A program made the position numbers and the translations under genes. This document shows, piece after piece, positions 6,864-14,146 of a stretch of 17,443 bases of DNA (position 1 is its first letter; the number at the start of each line of letters is the position of its first letter). The notes beneath the pieces are model-generated. The model was given only the letters and a program-made list of their open reading frames with translations. It was not told the origin of the DNA and searched no databases. This DNA is from Methanoregulaceae archaeon (GTDB lineage Archaea; Halobacteriota; Methanomicrobia; Methanomicrobiales; Methanospirillaceae): assembly GCA_013331215.1 (NCBI GenBank), contig DUGU01000318.1:1-17443 (forward strand), given 5' to 3'.

Positions 6864-7706
6864 ATGGACGAGACCGCGCCAGCACTCCTCGATCGATGCA
6901 CGATCCCCGACGGGACCGATCTCCAGGAGCACGTGCTGTTCACGGAGCGCGCCATCCTGGTCGGGGACCGCTGCCGGATCGATTACGGCCTCTCGGGTGC
7001 CGAGGTCGTGGTGGCCGAGTTCTGCCGGGTGAACGGGGCCGTGACGGCCACGGGCGATGTCCGGATCGGCAACTGGACCGAGGTCGCCGGCGACGTCAGG
7101 ACCGACGAGGACGCCTACCTCGGCGAGGGAGTCCGGATCGCGGGCCGGCTCTCGGTCGCGGGCGACCTCGACATCGGGGACAACGTGAAGATCGAGCAGG
7201 GGTTCGAGGCCCGGGGCTGGATCCAGATCCGCAACCCGCTCCCGGTGATCGTCTACCTCATGCTCTACCTGATGGCCATGCTCCGTTTCGAGCACGAGGA
7301 CGAGGTCGACCGGTTCATGACGGAGATGCTCGGCGGCGACGAGGCGCCGGTGGAGCAGCCGCTCGTGATCCCGTCGGGCGCGATCTTCGACATGGAGCGG
7401 CTCGAGGTGCCGGGCGAGATGGCGATCGGCTCGGACTGCCGGCTCCACGGCAACGTCCGGGGCCGCGTCGTCGAGGTCGGCAGCAACACGATCCTCTTCG
7501 GCTCGATCCGGGCCGCGGACCGGGTCGTGATCGGTCCGGAGAGCGTCGTCCACGGCACGGTCGCGTGCGGCGGGACGATCGAGGTCGGGTCCGGGGCGCG
7601 GGTCCTCGGCGACCTGGACGGGCGGACGATCGACGTCCACGAGCGGGCGCTCGTGGACGGGACCATGCGGGCCCCCGGGGGCCTGCGCATACTCAGGGCG
7701 ACGTGA
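6864..7706 (+). CDS. Two-lobed hexapeptide/beta-helix protein (bactofilin-like or acyltransferase-like)
   Basis: This 280-residue protein consists of two stretches of short, glycine-rich beta-helix turns. Lobe 1 is about 20-122 (for example AVTATGDVRIGNWTEVAGDV, then VAGDLDIGDNVKI) and lobe 2 about 168-275 (EMAIGSDCRLHGNVRG, VVIGPESVVHGTV). Between them is a hydrophobic segment (NPLPVIVYLMLYLMAMLRF, 124-142) and an acidic linker. The repeats match left-handed or bactofilin-type helices. Annotations used for similar proteins are polymer-forming cytoskeletal protein (COG1664) or acyltransferase; I see no clear catalytic histidine loop, so a structural role is at least as likely. The hydrophobic middle could be a membrane-associated hairpin. 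The methyltransferase-like gene follows after 7 bases, suggesting co-transcription. Confidence 0.8.
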   Translation: MDETAPALLDRCTIPDGTDLQEHVLFTERAILVGDRCRIDYGLSGAEVVVAEFCRVNGAVTATGDVRIGNWTEVAGDVRTDEDAYLGEGVRIAGRLSVAGDLDIGDNVKIEQGFEARGWIQIRNPLPVIVYLMLYLMAMLRFEHEDEVDRFMTEMLGGDEAPVEQPLVIPSGAIFDMERLEVPGEMAIGSDCRLHGNVRGRVVEVGSNTILFGSIRAADRVVIGPESVVHGTVACGGTIEVGSGARVLGDLDGRTIDVHERALVDGTMRAPGGLRILRAT

Positions 7707-7713
7707 TACAGCG

Positions 7714-8553
7714 ATGGTGACGGCCGCAGGACTGCTCGAGGTGCCGGGGCTCCGGTTCGTCGAGCCGAGCTTTGCAGAACTGACCGACGAACTCTACTCC
7801 TCGGTCGCTCCGGATCTCGAGGCGACGGACGGGCGCCTCCTCGTGGACGAGGACGACGACCCGATCGCGATCGCGCTCCGCGACGACGACGCCTGGCACG
7901 TGGCGACCTTCCTCTACCGGACGCCGTCGGTGATCTGGCTCGAGCGGTTCGAGGAGACGGGCGGCGAGATCTACCAGGAGCCGCGCGAGACCTGGGCACG
8001 TGCGGTCCGGGCCCATTACGCCGACCGCATCCGGGCCGAGGTCCCCCCCGCGATCAACGACCTGCCGCCGGACCGGTTCGCGAAGGCCCGGGACCTCGTG
8101 GCCGAGCACTGGGGTGCGCGCGAAGGGGTCCGCGCGATCGACGCCTGCTGCGGGTCGGGGATCGGCGCCGCGGTGCTCCGTTCCCTCGGGATGGCGCCGC
8201 TCTCGTACGACAACGATGCGGAGCTGATCGCGCTCGGTCTCGCCGAAGGACGGCTCCTCCCCGAGGAGGTCTGCTGCATCGACGGCACCTTCGCGGACGA
8301 CTACGTCGAGCCGGCCCCGCTCGGGCTCGCCCTGATGGTCGGGCAGTGCTACCCCGGGCTCAACGAGGAGCTCTGGCGGAGTCTCGTCCTGCAGCTGCTC
8401 GCGCTCTCGGACGAGACGCTGATCACGCTCGGGACCGAGCCGGAGGCCGCACTCGTCGCCGGATGGGTCGTCGAGGCCGGCCGCGGGGTCGAGGTCTTCG
8501 AGAACGAGCGCGACCCGATCTACGACCGCTGGGTCTGCTTGGCGAGCCGGTAA
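7714..8553 (+). CDS. SAM-dependent methyltransferase-like protein of unknown substrate
   Basis: This 279-residue protein has a Rossmann methyltransferase motif I, AIDACCGSGIGAAVL (141-155), followed at the right distance by an acidic second-strand end, YDNDAELIALG (165-175), and a CIDGTFADD segment (188-196) like the adenine-binding region. The first 110 residues form a separate acidic domain that I do not recognise (RLLVDEDDDPIAIALRDDD). Five cysteines cluster in the catalytic half (145, 146, 187, 188, 212). No substrate-specific motif such as NPPY or a radical-SAM cluster is present. It starts 7 bases after the beta-helix gene, with only GTGAT at 7703-7707 as a weak ribosome site. Substrate and role are unknown. 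Confidence 0.75.
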   Translation: MVTAAGLLEVPGLRFVEPSFAELTDELYSSVAPDLEATDGRLLVDEDDDPIAIALRDDDAWHVATFLYRTPSVIWLERFEETGGEIYQEPRETWARAVRAHYADRIRAEVPPAINDLPPDRFAKARDLVAEHWGAREGVRAIDACCGSGIGAAVLRSLGMAPLSYDNDAELIALGLAEGRLLPEEVCCIDGTFADDYVEPAPLGLALMVGQCYPGLNEELWRSLVLQLLALSDETLITLGTEPEAALVAGWVVEAGRGVEVFENERDPIYDRWVCLASR

Positions 8554-8604
8554 GACCGTCCCGTTATGGGGCGGACCGGCACCCACCGGATGCTCGGAGA
8601 ATAT

Positions 8605-8612
8605 CCTTAAGT
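8605..8612 (+). promoter_or_regulatory. TATA-like box for the lipoprotein gene
   Basis: CCTTAAGT sits in an AT-rich patch of the 113-base gap after the methyltransferase-like gene. It predicts a start near 8634 and a leader of about 33 bases, which contains AGGTG at 8654-8658, 8 bases before ATG 8667. Confidence 0.45.
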
Positions 8613-8666
8613 AGAAGCCGCTCCTAATCAGCAGCCCGCACGCCACCGAGTGCAGGTGCCTTTGCC

Positions 8667-9248
8667 ATGCCCCGACATCTCGTCTCCGTCCTCGTCCTCG
8701 CCGCCGTCCTGATGATCGTCGGCACGGCCGGCTGCATCGCCCAACCGACGGTCGCCGTCGAGGGGGTTCGTGTCGGGACGTTCACGCCGGCCAACACGAC
8801 GCTCCAGGTCGAGGTACAGGTCACGAACCCGAACTCGTTCGATATCCCATTGAAGGACGTCGCGTTCACGGTCTCCTCGGTCGAGGGCAACGAGACGCGG
8901 CGCCTGGGCGAGGGAGAGACCGGGCCCTTCACCCTTCCGGCCCGCCAGACGATCACGAGGAACGTGCCGGTCACGCTCGATAATCAGGCCCTTCTCAACG
9001 CCGCCCTGGCGACGGTCCGGGCGGGTCGGGACCGGATCACCCTCCGCGTCGGCGGCACCGTCTCCGGGGACCTCTACGGCATCGTGACCGTGAACGTGCC
9101 CTTCGAGCAGGACCAGACGGTCATGCTCCAGGAACTGCTCGGGATGGCCGGCATGCAGGTCAGCGAGGCCCAGATACGTCAGGCACTCGGCGCGGCTCAG
9201 GCGGTCTCGTCCGGCGGTATCCCGGGCGTCACGATCCGGGTGGGGTGA
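8667..9248 (+). CDS. LEA14-like (WHy domain) membrane lipoprotein
   Basis: This 193-residue protein begins with a signal peptide ending in the lipobox-like TAGC (Cys23), so it is probably exported and lipid-anchored on the outer face of the membrane. The body is a LEA14/WHy-type beta-sandwich: a strand with TTLQVEVQVTNPNSFDIPLKDVAFTV, where the VTNPN motif is the family hallmark, then FTLPARQTITRNVPVTLD and the DRITLRVGGTVSG strands. Such domains occur in archaeal envelope and plant desiccation proteins; the molecular role is unclear. The C-terminal 40 residues (GMQVSEAQIRQALG onward) lie outside the domain. It has its own promoter-like box and an AGGTG ribosome site. A small ORF follows after 5 bases. 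Confidence 0.85.
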   Translation: MPRHLVSVLVLAAVLMIVGTAGCIAQPTVAVEGVRVGTFTPANTTLQVEVQVTNPNSFDIPLKDVAFTVSSVEGNETRRLGEGETGPFTLPARQTITRNVPVTLDNQALLNAALATVRAGRDRITLRVGGTVSGDLYGIVTVNVPFEQDQTVMLQELLGMAGMQVSEAQIRQALGAAQAVSSGGIPGVTIRVG

Positions 9249-9253
9249 AGACG

Positions 9254-9424
9254 ATGAACGGCGATATTTCGACCGAACACCGGGTGGCGACGCTCAACGT
9301 CCACCACATTCTCAGCCGGGCCGCGGGAGAGAACGGCCCCCGGTCGGAACGGCGAAAGAACGGTAGAAGCGAGTCCGAGCGGTCGAGCAAGGCCGTTGCA
9401 GGGCGTTCCGCGAAGGCGAAGTAA
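9254..9424 (+). CDS. Possible small basic protein, 56 residues
   Basis: An open frame starts with ATG 9254, 5 bases after the lipoprotein stop, and ends at TAA 9422-9424. GGTGA at 9244-9248 lies at a proper Shine-Dalgarno distance. The predicted product (MNGDISTEHRVATLNVHHIL at the start) is hydrophilic with a basic, Arg/Lys/Ser-rich second half, and has no signal peptide or recognisable domain. Long random frames are common in GC-rich DNA, and codon use (GAT, ATT, AGA, GTT) is less biased than in neighbours, so it may be spurious. Confidence 0.33.
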   Translation: MNGDISTEHRVATLNVHHILSRAAGENGPRSERRKNGRSESERSSKAVAGRSAKAK

Positions 9425-9432
9425 ACCCGACA

Positions 9433-9655
9433 TCACTCCGGTCTCGGCACCCACTTCTGCACGTCCGCGCCCGTCCGGAACAGACCACCTTCTCTTCTTC
9501 GGGGGTCCAGCTGTCGCCGAACGGGATCGGCCCCGCAAACGTGATATCGCACACCCCCGGATCGGCGATCGATATGCATCCTTCCGCTGCCAGCTCGGAA
9601 GCCTGACGATGACGATGCGGCGCACCGCGACGAAAGTCCGCAGTACCGCCGCCAC
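9433..9655 (-). pseudogene. Possible frameshifted remnant of a minus-strand gene
   Basis: Three minus-strand frames give plausible protein-like pieces in succession. From 9655 the first frame reads AAVLRTFVAVRRIVIVRLP. The second, around 9610-9480, reads CDITFAGPIPFGDSWTPEEE, then KVVCSG. The third, around 9478-9433, ends TGADVQKWVPRPE then stop. Joining them needs two frameshifts in the same direction. The middle piece is not arginine-rich, unlike most shadow frames here, and third positions are GC-rich. I do not recognise the family. It lies directly downstream of argB. It could also be chance, or two sequencing errors in a small real gene. Confidence 0.27.
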
Positions 9656-9670
9656 GATCTTGAGTCGCTC

Positions 9671-9680
9671 TGAAAAGGGA
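9671..9680 (-). terminator. Possible terminator of the arg operon
   Basis: About 22 bases after the argB stop the minus strand reads TCCCTTTTCA, a pyrimidine tract with four Ts. It is the only such tract near the end of the operon and could release archaeal polymerase. Weak evidence. Confidence 0.27.
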
Positions 9681-9701
9681 GGTGAACGCCCGAGGAGGTT
9701 C

Positions 9702-10571
9702 TCAGGCGAAGATCATGGTTCCGACGCCGTCGCGGGTGAAGAGCTCGAGGAGGAGGTTGCGCTCGGTGTTGCCGTTGATGATGTGCGCGAACCGGACGCC
9801 GGCCTCGAGCGCCCGGCACATCCCCTCGACCTTCGGGATCATCCCGCCCGCGACCGCCCCCGAGCCGATCATCGCGAGGGCCTCGTCCATCGAGAGCCGC
9901 CGGTAGACCTTCGTGCGGTCCCGGTCCATGACCCCGTCCACGTCGGTCATGTTGATCAGCTTGTAGGCCTTCAGCGCGACCGCTATCATCGCGGCCGCCG
10001 TGTCCGCGTTGATGTTGAGCGAGTTGCCGTCGCGGTCGATCGCGATCGGGGCGACGACGGGGATGTACCCGGCCTCGAGCAGGGTCGAGAGGAGCGCCGG
10101 CTCGACCACCTGCACCTCGCCGACGTGCCCGAGGTCGACCTGCTCGTCGTGGTCGCCGACCCGGACGAGCTGCGGGCCCATGCGCCGCGCGACGAGGAGG
10201 CCGCCGTCGTTCCCGGAGAGGCCGACGCCGTGCGCGCCGCTCTTTTCGAGGAGGGAGACGATGTTCGACGAGATCTTTCCGACGAGCACCATCTGCGCGA
10301 CCTCGAGCGTGTCCTCGTCCGTGACCCGCAGGCCCGCGACGAACTTCGGCTCCTTGCCGAGCGCCTTCATCTTCTCCGTGATCTCGGGGCCGCCGCCGTG
10401 GACGAGCACCACCCGGATGCCGATGTAGTGCAGGAGCACTACGTCCCGGATCGCGGCCTCGAGCACGGCCGGGTCGACCATCGCGTGGCCCCCGAGCTTG
10501 ATCACCATGACCGTGCCGCGGAACTGCCGGATGTACGGCAGGGCCTCGGTGAGGACTTCGACCTGTCTCAT
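9702..10571 (-). CDS. argB: Acetylglutamate kinase
   Basis: This 289-residue amino acid kinase phosphorylates N-acetyl-L-glutamate with ATP, the second committed step of arginine synthesis. Motifs visible are VIKLGGHAM (23-31) with the catalytic Lys25, the glycine loop VHGGGPE (57-63), GLRVTD (80-85) binding acetylglutamate, the LSGNDGG segment, and [15 protein letters not shown] followed by INMTDVDGV for nucleotide binding. Length is close to the usual 290. It is the last gene of the arg cluster, and its ATG overlaps the argJ stop as ATGA, so it is translationally coupled. A short pyrimidine tract downstream may terminate the operon. I do not see the N-terminal helix typical of arginine-inhibited hexameric forms clearly enough to predict feedback. 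Confidence 0.96.
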   Translation of the reverse strand: MRQVEVLTEALPYIRQFRGTVMVIKLGGHAMVDPAVLEAAIRDVVLLHYIGIRVVLVHGGGPEITEKMKALGKEPKFVAGLRVTDEDTLEVAQMVLVGKISSNIVSLLEKSGAHGVGLSGNDGGLLVARRMGPQLVRVGDHDEQVDLGHVGEVQVVEPALLSTLLEAGYIPVVAPIAIDRDGNSLNINADTAAAMIAVALKAYKLINMTDVDGVMDRDRTKVYRRLSMDEALAMIGSGAVAGGMIPKVEGMCRALEAGVRFAHIINGNTERNLLLELFTRDGVGTMIFA

Positions 10572-11719
10572 GTCGTGTACTTCCCGTTAATCTCGACGTA
10601 GCCCTCGGTCAGATCGCAGCCCCAGGCCGTGGCCTCCCCCTCGCCGGCCGCGAGGTCGAGGGTGAAGACGACCCGCTTTCCGGCCATCGCGGCCTTTGCG
10701 CGGGCAAGGTCGACCACGATCTCGCCGCGCGTCACGAGCGGCACGGCGCCGGCGCCCTCGCCGATGGAGAGCGAGACCGCGTACGGGTCGAACTCGACCC
10801 CGGCCCGGCCCGCGGCCGCCACGATCCGGCCCCAGTTCGGGTCCTCGCCGTAGACCGCGGTCTTGACGAGCGGGGACCCGACGATCGTCCGGGCCACGGT
10901 GGCCGCGTCCTCCTCCTCGGGCGCGCCGATGACCGTCATCTCGATCAGCTTGGTCGCGCCCTCGCCGACGGCCGCGATCTGGATCGCGAGCGCGCGGCAG
11001 CATTCCTCGAGCGCCCGCTCGAACGCGTTCGGCGCGACCCGGCCCGCGGCGCCGGTCGCGGTCAGGAACGCGACGTCGTTCGTGGAGGTGTCGCCGTCCA
11101 CGACGACCCGGTTGAAGGACCGGTCCGCGGCGAGCCGGAGCGCGGCCGAGAGGATCGGCTGCTCGACCGCGGCGTCGGTGTAGAGGAACGCGAGCATGGT
11201 GCCCATGTTCGGCGCGATCATGCCCGAGCCCTTGCAGATACCCGCGACCGAGAAGCCGTCCCCGCGGACCAGCGCGTGCTTCTCGACGAGGTCGGTCGTC
11301 ATGATCGCCCGGGCCGCGTCGGTCTCGGCCGTCTCGGAGCGTGCGAGCGAGCCGGCGATCCCGGTCGCCTGCCGCTCGATCCGGGGAAGGTCGAGGTACC
11401 GGCCGATCACTCCCGTCGAGGCCACGCCGACCTCGCGCTCGTCGACGCCGAGCGCGCGGGCTCCGATCGCGGCCATCGCGGCCGCGTCGTCGAGCCCGCG
11501 CCGGCCCGTGTGGGCGTTCGCGCCGCCCGAGTTCGCGATGATTCCGCCGAGCCGGCCCCGCCGGATCCGGTCCATCATCAGCTCGATAGGAGCCGCCCGG
11601 ACCAGGTTCGAGGTGAAGACGCCGGCCGCCGTCCCCTCGGCCCGGATCAGGGCGAGGCCGTACTTGCCCTCCCTGACGCCGGCCGCCTCGACACCCTCGA
11701 TCGCGCAGATCGACCTCAT
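10568..11719 (-). CDS. argJ: Glutamate N-acetyltransferase (ornithine acetyltransferase)
   Basis: This 383-residue Ntn-type enzyme moves the acetyl group from N-acetylornithine to glutamate, recycling it in arginine synthesis. The self-cleavage site lies in [16 protein letters not shown]: Thr174 would become the N-terminal nucleophile of the beta chain. The residue before it is Gly173 where many homologues have Ala (ATML). Other family segments are [10 protein letters not shown] (63-72), STGVIG (101-106), [20 protein letters not shown] and the C-terminal [15 protein letters not shown]. Whether it is monofunctional or also uses acetyl-CoA cannot be read from sequence; no argA is visible in the window. 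It overlaps both the CBS gene upstream and argB downstream by 4 bases (ATGA). Confidence 0.96.
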   Translation of the reverse strand: MRSICAIEGVEAAGVREGKYGLALIRAEGTAAGVFTSNLVRAAPIELMMDRIRRGRLGGIIANSGGANAHTGRRGLDDAAAMAAIGARALGVDEREVGVASTGVIGRYLDLPRIERQATGIAGSLARSETAETDAARAIMTTDLVEKHALVRGDGFSVAGICKGSGMIAPNMGTMLAFLYTDAAVEQPILSAALRLAADRSFNRVVVDGDTSTNDVAFLTATGAAGRVAPNAFERALEECCRALAIQIAAVGEGATKLIEMTVIGAPEEEDAATVARTIVGSPLVKTAVYGEDPNWGRIVAAAGRAGVEFDPYAVSLSIGEGAGAVPLVTRGEIVVDLARAKAAMAGKRVVFTLDLAAGEGEATAWGCDLTEGYVEINGKYTT

Positions 11720-12198
11720 GCCGCGACGTCCCGCCCGATCGCCAGCCCCTGGACGATGTCCGAGCGGGTCACGATCCCGACGAGCTCGACCCCCCGCGTC
11801 ACGGGGAGACGAACGATCCCCTCCCTGAGCATCAGCGCGGCCGCGTCCTCGATCGCGGCCTCCTCGCCGATCGTGATCGGCGGCTCGCTCATCACCCGGC
11901 TGACGGGCATGGTCCCGATATCGGCGAGCGCCGCCTTCGTCTTCTCCCAGTTGATGAACTCGCGGATCGGCACCTCGATGATCTCGAGCGGCGAGGGCAG
12001 CCAGAGGTCCTCGGAGGGAGGCCGGGTCGAGAGCAGGGCGAGCAGGTCCGAGTCGGTCACCATGCCGACCAGCCGCGTCCCCTCGAGGACGGGCAACCCG
12101 CCGATGTGGTGCTCCCGCATGATCCGTGCTGCATCCCGGACGCTCGCGTCCGCCTGGACCGTGAGGGGGTCCGGGGTCATGATCTCGCTGACATTCAT
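11716..12198 (-). CDS. Tandem CBS-domain protein
   Basis: This 160-residue protein is made of two CBS motifs and nothing else. CBS1 spans about 1-60 (MNVSEIMTPDPLTVQADASV through GMVTDSDLLALL), CBS2 about 97-157 (IGTMPVSRVMSEPPITIGEE through GIVTRSDIVQGL), joined by a linker with EFINWEKTK. Paired CBS motifs form a Bateman module that usually binds AMP, ATP or SAM. It has no catalytic or DNA-binding partner domain, so it would act on another protein. The start ATG 12198 is 11 bases after the argC stop, and its stop overlaps argJ by ATGA. This placement inside the arginine genes suggests a link between adenylate or SAM status and arginine synthesis, but that is inference. Confidence 0.9.
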   Translation of the reverse strand: MNVSEIMTPDPLTVQADASVRDAARIMREHHIGGLPVLEGTRLVGMVTDSDLLALLSTRPPSEDLWLPSPLEIIEVPIREFINWEKTKAALADIGTMPVSRVMSEPPITIGEEAAIEDAAALMLREGIVRLPVTRGVELVGIVTRSDIVQGLAIGRDVAA

Positions 12199-12209
12199 AG
12201 TTTCAGATC

Positions 12210-13202
12210 TCAGGGGGCGACGCCGGGCGTTCGGAGCCCGTCGTCCTCGGGGTAGCCGCACATCAGGTTCATGTTCTGGATCGCCTGGCCGGCCGCGCCC
12301 TTGACCAGGTTGTCGATCGCCGAGACCACGACCGCGCGGTCCTCGGCCACCTCGACCGCGAGGTCGCAGAAGTTCGAGCCGCGGACCGACGAGAGGCTCG
12401 GCCGCTGGTACCGGACGAACCGCTCGTCCTTGTAGAAGTCCCGGTAGAGCGCCTCGACCGCCTCCTGCTCCATCGGCTCCGAGAGCAGGACGTGGGCGGT
12501 CGTCAGGATCCCGCGGTTGACCGGGAGGAGGTGGGGCGTGAAGTAGCAGCGCGCCAGCGAGCCGAGGGCCGCGAGCTCCTGGCGCATCTCGGCCAGGTGG
12601 CGGTGGTTCGTCCACTTGTAGGCCGTGCAGGTGTCGCCCACGTTCGGGTAGTGGGTCACGACCGACGGGTTGTCCCCGGCACCCGAGACCCCGGTCTTGG
12701 AGTCGTAGATCACGGTCTCGGCGTGGCGGGCGAGCGGGGCCGCCGCGAGCGTCGCCCCCGTCGGGAAGCAGCCCGGGTTCGAGACGAAGTCGGCCCCGAC
12801 GATCGCGTCGCGGTGGAGCTCGGGGATCCCGTACGGGGCCGCGAACCAGGCCGAGTGCTCGACCTCGTAGACCGCCTCGAAAACCGCCTTCGGGAGGCGG
12901 TAATCGGCCGAGAGGTCGACGACCCGGATGCCGCGGTCGAGGAGCGGGCGCACGTACTGCATCGCGGCCGTGTGCGGCACGGCGAGGAACGCGAAGTCCG
13001 CGTCGATGGCGTCGACGGCCGGGTTCGTGAACGCGATCTCCGTGAAGCCGGTCAGCTGGGGGTGGACGCGCGCGAGCGGAATGCCGTCGTGCCGCCGCGA
13101 GGTCGCGACGGTCACCTCGGCCGAGGAGTGGGAGGCGAGCAGGCGGACGAGGTCCCCGCCCGCGTACCCCGAGGCCCCGACGATGGCGATCTCCATGCGC
13201 AT
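12210..13202 (-). CDS. argC: N-acetyl-gamma-glutamyl-phosphate reductase
   Basis: This 330-residue NADPH-dependent enzyme reduces N-acetylglutamyl phosphate to the semialdehyde, the third step of arginine synthesis. It has the nucleotide-binding loop [10 protein letters not shown] (9-18), the catalytic cysteine in [10 protein letters not shown] (Cys145), DLSADYRL (96-103), HLLPVNRGI in the substrate domain, and the C-terminal [19 protein letters not shown]. There are two candidate starts, ATG 13202 and ATG 13196; the second begins [10 protein letters not shown], closer to family starts. A TATA-like CTTAAA at 13221-13226 would put the transcript start near 13197, favouring a leaderless message from 13196. 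It lies 34 bases after hisG and leads argC-CBS-argJ-argB. Confidence 0.95.
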   Translation of the reverse strand: MRMEIAIVGASGYAGGDLVRLLASHSSAEVTVATSRRHDGIPLARVHPQLTGFTEIAFTNPAVDAIDADFAFLAVPHTAAMQYVRPLLDRGIRVVDLSADYRLPKAVFEAVYEVEHSAWFAAPYGIPELHRDAIVGADFVSNPGCFPTGATLAAAPLARHAETVIYDSKTGVSGAGDNPSVVTHYPNVGDTCTAYKWTNHRHLAEMRQELAALGSLARCYFTPHLLPVNRGILTTAHVLLSEPMEQEAVEALYRDFYKDERFVRYQRPSLSSVRGSNFCDLAVEVAEDRAVVVSAIDNLVKGAAGQAIQNMNLMCGYPEDDGLRTPGVAP

Positions 13203-13220
13203 ATATCGGAGCGGGCGCGG

Positions 13221-13226
13221 TTTAAG
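13221..13226 (-). promoter_or_regulatory. TATA-like box for argC
   Basis: The minus strand reads CCCCTTAAACC in the 34-base gap between hisG and argC. Box centre to ATG 13196 is about 27 bases, matching archaeal box-to-start spacing, and no Shine-Dalgarno is present. It implies that the arg genes can be transcribed independently of hisG. Confidence 0.5.
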
Positions 13227-13236
13227 GGGATCGATA

Positions 13237-14109
13237 TCACCGGATGATCTTCGCGATCGAGAGCTCGAGGATGTCCTCGGCGCCGGCCGCCTTCAGCAGT
13301 GGGATCAGCCGGTTCACCTCGGACTTCTGAACGACCGTCTCGACCGAGAAGTAGTCGATCCCGAAGAGTGCCGAGACCGTCGGGCGCTTGAGCGCGGGCA
13401 GGGCGGCCATCACCGCGTCGACCGAGCCGGCCGGGACGTTCATCGAGAGGAGGGTGCGGCTCCGGGCGTCGAGCACGCCGAGGAGCAGGGTCGTGATCTC
13501 GTCGATCGCCCGCCGCCGTTCGGGGTCGGCCCAGGCCTCGCGGTTGGCGACGATCACCGTGTACGACTCCATGATCTGGCCGATGATCTTCAGGCCGTTC
13601 TTGCGGAGCGTCGTCCCGGTCTCGGTCAGGTCGACCACGACGTCCATCAGGTCGGGGACCTTGGCCTCGGACGCCCCGTACGACGGGAAGAGCCGGACCG
13701 GGACCCCCATATCCGCGAAGAACCGTTCGGTCAGGCGGGGGTACTCGGTCGTGACCCGCGCGTCGGGCCGGATCGCCTGGACCGTCTCGGCCGGGTCCGC
13801 GGCGTGGACCGCGACCACGATCCGGACCGTGCCCTCGCCGGTCTTGGAGTAGTTGAGCTTCGCGACCTCGACCACGTCGGCATCGGTCTCGCGGACCCAG
13901 TCGAGGCCCGAGATCCCGAGGTCGAAGTAGCCCATCGCGACGTACTGCGGGATCTCCTGCGGCCGCAGGATCGTGACCTTGCCGATCCGGTCGTCGCGGA
14001 TCACGGGGCTGTAGTCGCGGTCGGTCCGGCGGACGGCCAGGTCGGCCTCGCGAAAGAGCGCGAGGGTCTGCTCCTCGAGCGAGCCCTTGGGGAGGGCGAT
14101 GCTGATCAT
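13237..14109 (-). CDS. hisG: ATP phosphoribosyltransferase, long form
   Basis: This 290-residue enzyme joins ATP and PRPP to make phosphoribosyl-ATP, the first step of histidine synthesis. The start [19 protein letters not shown] and the PRPP loop in [14 protein letters not shown] are characteristic, as are [12 protein letters not shown] and the segment [14 protein letters not shown]. The length is that of the long, HisZ-independent form. Residues from about 213 ([20 protein letters not shown]) form the ACT-like C-terminal domain that binds histidine for feedback inhibition. No other histidine gene is in the window. It stands between DUF1015 (37 bases upstream) and argC and seems to have its own TATA box. 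Confidence 0.96.
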   Translation of the reverse strand: MISIALPKGSLEEQTLALFREADLAVRRTDRDYSPVIRDDRIGKVTILRPQEIPQYVAMGYFDLGISGLDWVRETDADVVEVAKLNYSKTGEGTVRIVVAVHAADPAETVQAIRPDARVTTEYPRLTERFFADMGVPVRLFPSYGASEAKVPDLMDVVVDLTETGTTLRKNGLKIIGQIMESYTVIVANREAWADPERRRAIDEITTLLLGVLDARSRTLLSMNVPAGSVDAVMAALPALKRPTVSALFGIDYFSVETVVQKSEVNRLIPLLKAAGAEDILELSIAKIIR

Positions 14110-14134
14110 GCAGAGAGCGTGGGCCCGAGAAGGC

Positions 14135-14141
14135 GATAAAA
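14135..14141 (-). promoter_or_regulatory. TATA-like box for hisG
   Basis: The minus strand reads CCTTTTATCGC between the DUF1015 stop and hisG. The box centre is 29 bases from ATG 14109, and no Shine-Dalgarno precedes the ATG, so hisG is probably expressed from a leaderless or nearly leaderless transcript. Confidence 0.5.
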
Positions 14142-14146
14142 GGGGA

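Larger units (their letters stand above)
9249..9701. other. Longest gap between confident genes
   Basis: This 453-base convergent stretch between the lipoprotein and argB holds no confident gene. It contains the possible 56-residue frame and the possible decayed minus-strand gene described separately. I see no tRNA signature, direct repeats or transposon ends in it. Confidence 0.6.

Noticed and set aside
9678..9685. Perfect GGAGGTGA Shine-Dalgarno on the plus strand next to argB
   Set aside because: The frames after it are short, arginine/serine-rich and antisense to argB, and no ATG lies at ribosome-binding distance. On the minus strand the same bases are part of the pyrimidine tract after argB.
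9249..9701. tRNA or other structured RNA in the long gap
   Set aside because: I found no T-loop consensus with matching acceptor arms and no long inverted repeats by eye.
12199..12615. Upstream extension of the CBS protein into argC
   Set aside because: The sequence is proline/arginine-rich shadow coding of argC; ATG 12198 gives a complete CBS start.
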